A DNA stretch of 64,000 bases from Diplonema papillatum (lineage: Eukaryota > Euglenozoa > Diplonemea > Diplonemida > Diplonemidae), in assembly GCA_030068145.1 (NCBI GenBank), contig JAPJBO010000003.1, positions 436,501 to 500,500 of the forward strand, read 5' to 3'. Every line of letters starts with the position of its first letter. Positions within the stretch are counted from its first letter, which is position 1. A model generated the notes under the pieces. The model was given only the letters and a program-made list of their open reading frames with translations. It was not told the DNA's origin and did not search any database. Both the position numbers and the translations under genes were made by a program. Below, in pieces: positions 57,873-64,000 of this stretch.

Positions 57873-59414
57873 CACATCAAAGCCTGGGCGGCGGCCGTCG
57901 GGGGGCCCTCTCTGCCGCTCCGGCTACCGCACGCATGACGGCCTGGCACCCCTCGCGTGAAAGAGCGTGAGTAGGATGATGGCTGTCATCGGGAAGGAGT
58001 CGCCGGACCCAGGGCGGGCGGAGACGCCGGGCGTGAAGGAGTTCAGGACGATCTTCGATGCCTCACCAGCTAGAGCTACGGCTCCGGCGAGAGCTCGCCG
58101 CGTCTTGAACGTCGTTATTTACAAAAGTGGTGCCGTGCGGTGCTCGGCGAAGCAGTAGCGTCACGCAGGTGTACTGACTACCGCCAGTGTGATCCGCTTG
58201 AAGCGGGTGGCTGGTACGCAATTCCGACTTTGCAACCGCCAACTCCACACGGCAGGGTAAGACAGGGCGGACAGCTACATCTAATGGCGTTGAGAACGTG
58301 TTCGACATGTTGTCGGGATGCGGAAGGGGAGAAGGGAGGGGAGGGTGAACCGACGCCCTGTCGCGTTTCAGTGCGGTCGTAGGGTGTGGTGGAGTTCGTG
58401 AGCGCATATGCAGTACAGTAAGGTTGCAGCGTCACACGAGTCGAGCACGTCAAGCGGATATACCGATGGCCCACCAGTTAGAGCTACAGCTCCGGCGACA
58501 TGGCGTCGGACACGCCATGTGTTGAACGTCGTTATGTACAAAAGTGCAAACCTCGGCGAAGTTGTAGCGTCACGCATGACTACTGACTACCGCCAGTGTG
58601 AGCCGCATGAAGCGGGAGGTTAGTGTGCAATTCGCGTTTTGCAACAGCCAACGTCCGCGACCACGGCGCTGCTCCGCAGATTCTGGACGAGTTTTGGCGC
58701 GGCTTAGAACCTCGAGTATGCGAGCGTCCAGGGCGCACAAGGTTCTTGACGCGTGAGGCCATAAATCTGCTTCCTCCGCTCGCGCTCCGATCTCAGAGGA
58801 GTCGGAGCGCGAGCGGCGAGGGCCCTGGTCAAGACCGCGCGGCACCCCAACGTCTACAACTTCGAAGCCATCAACACAATCGAGGTGCAGATGTGACACC
58901 CGCAAAATGGACTGCACAGTCCACCCGGTGCTGGAGCACACCGTGTGATTGTGACCTCAGAAAGCCCACAAAAAAGCCCTGAACGTGACACGCAACATAC
59001 CTTTTCTCCAACCAGTGTTTCTGACCCAGAAAAGAGAGAGACCGAGACAGGGTGATTTTCAACCCGAAAAGGCAGGAATCCTTGTGGATCTTACCACAGG
59101 CTGCGGTCAATGACCGCAATGTTGCGGTCATTAACCGCAAGGTTGCGGTCATTGACCAGTAGATGTTCGCCAAAGTCTACCTGACACGTTCCCCAGGTGT
59201 TATTATTCGTCCCAGCCCTTCAGCTTCGAGCTCAGTCCATATGAAGTTTGAGAAATGGTCGCGGAAGCGTTCTCCCCAATGCCTCGGAGGACTCGGTTGT
59301 TCGACGGAGACTAGGGGGACTCCTCCTGCGGCACAAACCACTTCTACTACTCGGTGCAAGAAACGTGCAGGGTGTAGGCTTGTACTACAAGCTCTCTGTC
59401 GACCAAAACCTTTA
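57873..59414 (+). other. GC-rich part of intron 1 with exon-like segments
   Basis: 58060-58240 and 58470-58655 are diverged direct copies ~409 bp apart. Two stretches look coding by composition: 57979-58060 and 58799-58875 (acceptor-like CTCAG before, GAG|GTGCAG after, encoding RALVKTARHPNVYNFEAINT). Neither matches a family confidently nor fits the phase of the giant gene, so a nested or overlapping gene is possible. 59101-59158 is a palindromic 21-bp triplication, and 59192-59212 is a solo MITE 1 end. Confidence 0.35.
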
Positions 59415-59640
59415 TATTTTTTGTATAAGCACCTGCTTTGTAGGAAATGCTTGAGGAGACTGCCAGTTGCGATAGATCAAAGGAGGTAAATGTGCTGTAG
59501 CCCACACGAAACACAGGTAAATCTGGGTTTAGTGGCGGGCGTAAGCGTTCAACTAAAAAGACCCACTTTGTAGTTGTATTGTTTTTCTCCCCCTCTAACC
59601 TCCTTCGAAATGAGCGGAAGGCAGTCCCTCGAGTATTTCT
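59415..59640 (+). repeat. Repeat S, copy in intron 1
   Basis: Nearly identical to 16541-16764 and 60392-60615. 59641-60269 after it, up to exon 2, has short frames only; a signal-peptide-like frame at 59927 has no other support. Confidence 0.85.
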
Positions 59641-60269
59641 GACGGACAGATGACGGCACGGCAAACCATGGCTTTGTCCTGTAGGCTACTGTGACCGAGC
59701 CCCTCGCCCCCCCCACTCCCCCACCATTCAGAGCAGTGGCTGTAAGTCTGTATCACTGTAATCGTGGAAACAGCAGCGTCAGTAGGAGGCGAATGGAACG
59801 CATGACATCCACATGAAGCCAGCAGAACCCGTGCACTAGGAGCTGGCCTCCAGGGTTTCCGCAAAAAATACCGTTTGTGTTTCCGACGATCCCGTACTCT
59901 CTAGTTATTTCTCAGTACGAACAACCTTGCGGGTTGTCCTTCAGTGTTTTGTCATCACTCCGACGCCTTTCTGGCGCAGACTCGCTGCCTGCGCATGCGC
60001 CCTCGTTTTGTGGGGCCTTGCTGCAGCGCGCGTTCCAGGCAGTGTGGGGGGGCTGGGAACGGATCTCCTGGAGCAACAGGGGGGAGGGGACACTTTCTAC
60101 TGTTTTATCAGCAGACCCATTCCTCCGCGCGAGAGCCTGGGCCCCGCGCGGCACCCCCACGCTGTTCCAGTAACAGCGATCGATCGCACCCCATTTCTTT
60201 TCAGCTGTCTCCGTGGCCTGGCCGCCGCTGTGGGTAACCCACATGCTCACACCACACGCATACACACAG

Positions 60270-60377
60270 GCGATCACTCTCGTGGCAGGAAGACGCGGCG
60301 ACGCTTTACAATCAAGCATTGCGGACAACACGGTTCGTCTGGTGGCCGGCATTCGAACGAATCAGACCGTTGAGCAG
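60270..60377 (+). CDS. Giant gene, exon 2
   Basis: Exactly 36 codons, beginning AITLVAGRRGDALQSS and ending RTNQTVEQ, bounded by CACACAG before and GTACGTG after. Both ends are phase 0, matching the exon 1 donor and exon 3 acceptor. It contributes the middle of a small alpha/beta-like domain that starts at EVRYGQLPLETF in exon 1. An N-glycosylation sequon (Asn-Gln-Thr) is present. The assignment rests on splice signals, phase and composition only. Confidence 0.7.
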
Positions 60378-60391
60378 GTACGTGTTGGAAC

Positions 60392-60615
60392 TCTTTTTGT
60401 ATAAGCACCCGCTTTGTAGGAAATACTTGGGGAGACTGCCAGTTGCGAAATCTCAAAAGGAGGTAACTGTGCTGTAGCCCACACGAAACACAGGTAAATC
60501 TGGGTTTGGTGGCGGGCGTAAGCGTTCATCAAAAAAGACCCACTTTCTAATTGTAATGTTTTCTCCCCGCTAGCCTCCGTCGAAATGAGCAGGCAGTCCC
60601 TCGAGTATTTTTCTC
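60392..60615 (+). repeat. Repeat S, copy 14 bp downstream of exon 2
   Basis: A full-length repeat S begins almost at the exon 2 donor site, so the intron's 5' end is largely made of it. Confidence 0.85.
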
Positions 60616-60679
60616 GCGTGTACCATCGGTGATCGACCCGTATGCGTATGGCGTACGCGTAAGCACTTTCATCCCGATG

Positions 60680-60965
60680 AAGAGATTACAAGGCACCATT
60701 ACCATCGTTCATAGAGCACAGGTCTTGATGCGAGGGGTTTATCCCAGCCTTCTGAACACCAGCAGTACGTTGATGCCCAGCAAACTGGGCCACCTTGCAA
60801 CCTGAGCTCTGGATCCAACTACGAGCTTTTTAACAGCAGCAGCATTACTACGCTATTGGTGCTGGAATTACCGCAGGTGCTGGCACCAGACGCACCAATT
60901 GTGTTCATTGACAGGTTTAGATATCATCCATTGCTTCTAGCGTACTAAGTACGTGTCGAGGCTAT
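60680..60965 (-). repeat. 18S rDNA-derived repeat, single copy
   Basis: The minus strand reads GTGCCAGCACCTGCGGTAAT, then AGCACCAATAGCG, then GTTAAAAAGCTCGTAGTTGG, in the same order as in 18S rRNA, followed by the ~110-bp unit shared with 32792-33236. Changes at universally conserved 530-loop bases show it is not functional. 60966-61421 is otherwise unassigned. Confidence 0.85.
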
Positions 60966-61421
60966 TTCTCTTCGCTGCCTCAGCAGTGTTGCTATTGGGC
61001 AATTTGCGTACGAAGGGAACAAGAACTACAGAGGTCAGTCGAGATGCTAAGTTGCCTTGCCCGTCGAAGAGATGTGCACCCTGCCTTCAGTTCGACGCAG
61101 CAAGCATTGCGCCGGGATGAAGACAGTGGTGTTTCTGCCTCCATCTCATAATGTATCGACTATGGCCCATCCGGCCGCTTTCTCACGCTGTTTTACGTCG
61201 TCTGCGGATGATGGGTCTTTCTGGTCTACTTTTTGGGTTTCTTGAAGAAGGGCCCAGTTCACGGGGTAGCCCGTGTGTCGGGTAGACTTCCTCATCAATG
61301 CCTGCGCTCTATGAAACGGTGGCAATGATGAATGGTGCCCTGGCAAGGGGTCTTTTCATTGGGACGAAAGCGTTTACACATACACTGTACGCCCGCACGG
61401 ACCAACCATCGATGTTTTACA

Positions 61422-61676
61422 AAAGCGCCAGCTTGAAAGGAAATGCTCGACGATGCTGCCCGACAAAGAACCGAAGGGATCCCAAGTGCTGTAACTACCG
61501 AACCACGTGTTGAACGGACGTGAGGTCATGCGGGTCTACCCCTACACGACAAAACAACAGGTCGTCTTCTTGTTGCGTTAGTGGGGAGTCATTTGCATAC
61601 AAATGAGTACCACACTAACAGGTCAAAAAATCCTGAGTGAGAAAACAACGCACGGTGGTGTAAGCGAAGAACAAAA
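61422..61676 (+). repeat. Copy of the LINE-upstream repeat with a small insertion
   Basis: Matches 1856-2060 but is interrupted by a 53-nt insert (61564-61616) between direct copies of AACAGGTC. The insert largely consists of a 41-nt imperfect palindrome, TTAGTG...CACTAA, overlapping the right direct repeat. 61677-62011 is unassigned. Confidence 0.8.
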
Positions 61677-62011
61677 TGAAAAAAAGACTGTGAACCACGC
61701 ACGAGAGGCAGCGGTCTGCGGGACATCAAACTAAGATCTTACCCGTATTATGGTCGGTGTTGCGTCTCTGTGTTTAAGATCGGCTTTGAGGCGCGCCGAC
61801 ACTACTCCTTGGACGTTGGACTCACGCTATCCCAGGCTTGCAGAGGGACAGGTATTGTTCGCGGCCATCGTCAAAAAGCATGACAAAAATGCACGGAGCA
61901 TCCGTGCCCCTGCCGGAATGGGGTTGGTCTCTCAGGGTCAGAGACCCTGCTTTCGGAGCTCATTGGCACCGGATTGGTGCGACTAACGGCCCGCAGGGGG
62001 CTCCGATGCGG

Positions 62012-62325
62012 ATTCCCTCGAATGTTTCCGACGGGCTCCCCTCCAATGGTTCCGATACGGGTTCCCTTGGATCTTTCCGATACGGATACCTCCAATGTTT
62101 CCGATACGGATTCCCTCGAAGGTTTTCGATACGGATTTCCTCGACTGTGTCCTATATGGTTTCTTCGAATGTTTCTGATACTGATTCCCTCGAATGTTTC
62201 CGATACGGATTCTTTCATTGTTTCTGATACGGAATCCCTCGAATGTTTCCGATACGGATTCCCTCGGCTGTTTCCGATATGGCTCCCCTCGACTGTTTCT
62301 GATACTGATTCCCTCGAATTTGCAC
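62012..62325 (+). repeat. ~25-bp minisatellite (GATTCCCTCGAATGTTTCCG-like)
   Basis: About 12-13 degenerate units of 24-25 bp in intron 2, ending ~80 bp before exon 3. Because the period is not a multiple of three, no single frame translates uniformly. Confidence 0.85.
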
Positions 62326-62405
62326 CCGACTCCTAGCGTTCGTAGAGGTGCACGGCGGGTTTGGCTGCATGTATGTCACACTTGCTAACTCACTCGCTCT
62401 CGCAG

Positions 62406-62566
62406 GTACGTTCGAAGGTTACATCCGCCGCGTTGGTGGCTAGAACTTCAGATGAGCTGACCAGGGCCAATATCTCGGCTGCTGGTCTTGCCGTCGAAGC
62501 CGCTGTGACTGTATTCGTACCGCCAACTCCCATTGCACCGGAAACTGACGAGGAAGACGACTCCAG
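62406..62566 (+). CDS. Giant gene, exon 3
   Basis: 161 nt between CTCTCGCAG and GTATCGG, starting in phase 0 and ending in phase 2. It encodes VRSKVTSAALVARTSDEL, then NISAAGLAVEAAVTVFVPP and an acidic Pro-rich linker ending TDEEDDS. The run with the AAGL-V-V pattern resembles the end of SEA-like juxtamembrane domains in algal surface proteins; this is pattern recognition, not a search. The acidic linker precedes the membrane helix in exon 4. Confidence 0.72.
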
Positions 62567-63883
62567 GTATCGGCACGTGACTCACTCATTCTCTCGTTCC
62601 TCTCTTTTTGCCGACACTCAGGCTCCCTGCTGATGAAAGTCCGCTGCTCTCTGGAAGAGACCAACACACACCCACACACGCAAGGGGCAGCATTGCAGAA
62701 TGCTTCGCGCCACTTCCCCGTGCGAGCGAGTCTCGGAGCAGGACTCAAAATGGTGGCGCAGGCGACTGCTGACCACGACAGGTGCTTGCACCAGGAGTTT
62801 GGAACAGCTAGTCAGGCCAAGCTCATTGCACACACACAGAGAGAGCTTGCCACATCCTCGGGTGAGATGTGCTGCCTGTGTAAAGACACTCAGCTGTTGC
62901 ACGGGGCCGAAAACCCCGTGCAGCAAAAGGGGGGGGTCGAATAATAACACTGTGTTATTATTCGATTTGTCGAATCAGTATATTTCGTTGTCATTTACCC
63001 CCCCCCCCCCCCCCCACCCCTGCATGGCAGGGGGTCCTGAGGGAGCGCAAACATTGTAGAAATCTTCGGTCAGAGTCGCACGAGGCATTTTCATTGTAAA
63101 GAATCTTTAAGATCTTCGGGGTTGGAAGTCGGGTGGGTCTCTCAGCATCTGGTACCTTGCCCAGCATTCTGTCTCTGGGCTGCTGGGGACATTTCCCAGC
63201 CGAGGCTCAGATGACCTCTGCAAACCCTTAAGTATGTCACCCCCCTTGAGTATGTCACCCCCCAGCGGACTTTTGCACAAAAGGGGGGTGACATGTTCAC
63301 GGGGGAGTATAGGTACTTAAAAAATTCCGCCGCGAACTTTAACTCAGAGCCACACTCACAGTTTCGCTGAGGGGGTTGATGCACCACGAGAGTCGATAAG
63401 AGTTTCAGGTCAGTGTGAGTTTGTACAAAGTAACATCAAGGCAGCCACAGCGCCGCGTGGGTGCGGGCTTTGATATTAATCATCATGTTTCAAACCCCCG
63501 ATTGCGCGTAAACTGGAAGCACCCAGAGGGTGTCGGTGGTACGAAGGTGCAGTTGCCCGCATCCAACCGGCAATCAGCTCGCATCGGGGAGGTGACGCTT
63601 CCCACCTGGACGAGGTGTCCTGCTGCCCCATCGACAAGAGAACTTCACGCAGCCTTCAGGTTGTGGTTGGTTCAAAGATACAGTCAAGTTTTCCCACCCT
63701 CCCTAACCCCCCGATGACCTCGCCCAAGCTCGTTCCCCCGGGTTAAGGCAGTCACTCAACATTCCCTTGCGCTAGTGATATCAGTTGCAAAGACGTGCTC
63801 TTACTTCTCGCTTTCTTCAAGGCAGTTTTCTCGTCAGACAATACGAAGAGCAGAAACTCCCACACACACACACGTCAACACAG
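62567..63883 (+). other. Intron 3 with MITE 1 end, palindrome and repeat G/C copies
   Basis: Inferred intron. 62926-62975 is a MITE 1 end, 63001-63016 a C-run, and 63228-63320 an imperfect palindrome (TTAAGTA and TGTCACCCCCC with complements). 63523-63632 is inverted repeat G and 63715-63857 inverted repeat C. An alternative exon beginning at 62622 is open for ~50 codons but lacks a matching donor phase. Confidence 0.6.
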
Positions 63884-64000
63884 CGACTTCTTCTGGAGTT
63901 GGCTGGCGGTGCTGATCATCGTCATCGGCGCGCTCGTCGTGCTGCTCATCTGCTTGCTGATATGCCTGCTCTGCTCTCGCCGCAAGGCGAAGCCGTTCGC
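63884..64000 (+). CDS. Giant gene, exon 4 (transmembrane and cytoplasmic tail, partial)
   Basis: After CAACACAG the sequence reads SDFFWSWLAV (the Ser codon shared with exon 3, AG|C), then about 22 hydrophobic residues and a Cys/Arg/Lys stop-transfer stretch, CLLCSRRKAKPF, running off the window. The phase (two bases from exon 3) fits exactly. It would anchor the giant ectodomain as a type I membrane protein with a short basic cytoplasmic tail. The gene's true 3' end is outside the window. Confidence 0.72.

Noticed and set aside
59927-60373. 148-codon frame with a signal-peptide-like start
   Set aside because: It overlaps exon 2 of the giant gene in another frame, and composition after the first ~45 codons is not protein-like.
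62622-62770. Alternative exon after CACTCAG in intron 3 of the giant gene
   Set aside because: It is open for ~50 codons in the right incoming phase, but no GT donor in the phase required by exon 4 exists before its stop, whereas exon 3 to exon 4 joins perfectly.

Overview
The window is nuclear DNA from a eukaryotic microbe. Genes are interrupted by GT-AG introns, and one gene encodes a heat-shock-factor-binding protein (HSBP1) and another a DHHC palmitoyltransferase. A LINE retrotransposon, MITEs, satellites and 18S rDNA-derived repeats fill most of the rest. Giant Pro/Thr/Ser/Ala-rich surface proteins and the CCCTAAA core of one minisatellite would suit an alveolate alga (chromerid-like), but a stramenopile is not excluded. 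No bacterial-type operon, tRNA or CRISPR array was recognised.

Layout. 1-2.1 kb holds dispersed and tandem repeats. 2.1-9.45 kb is an almost intact LINE: ORF1 and ORF2 lie in one reading frame separated by a single TAG, and ORF2 carries OTU protease, APE endonuclease, reverse transcriptase, zinc knuckle, RNase H and a duplicated Cys/His tail. 9.5-12.9 kb is a GC-rich open frame whose 3' part is tandemly amplified in ~437-bp units. 12.9-25.1 kb is repeat-dense: a palindromic array, MITEs, a 5'-truncated LINE copy with a 233-bp (AC)n tail, a homogeneous 72-bp satellite and a foldback transposon with a zinc-finger frame. 25.5-25.8 kb is the small HSBP1 gene. 31.4-32.65 kb is the main exon of a DHHC palmitoyltransferase; its 3' exon was not found, and the presumed intron runs into 18S rDNA-derived tandem repeats. 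37.3-40.3 kb is a possible mobile element containing a 12-bp minisatellite.

41.05-64.0 kb is dominated by one giant gene. A signal peptide and a single ~15.3-kb exon encode about 5,100 residues of mucin-like repeats (93-residue units, then 14-residue units). Three small downstream exons, joined in compatible phase, complete a globular juxtamembrane domain and supply a C-terminal transmembrane helix at the window edge. The introns of this gene are packed with MITEs, SINE-like repeats, rDNA fragments and minisatellites.

How it works together: only three host genes are well supported (HSBP1, DHHC transferase, giant surface protein), and nothing shows that they cooperate. Most structure reflects mobile elements and repeat amplification, including MITEs lying just upstream of two of these genes. 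All exon joins are inferred from sequence without transcript support.
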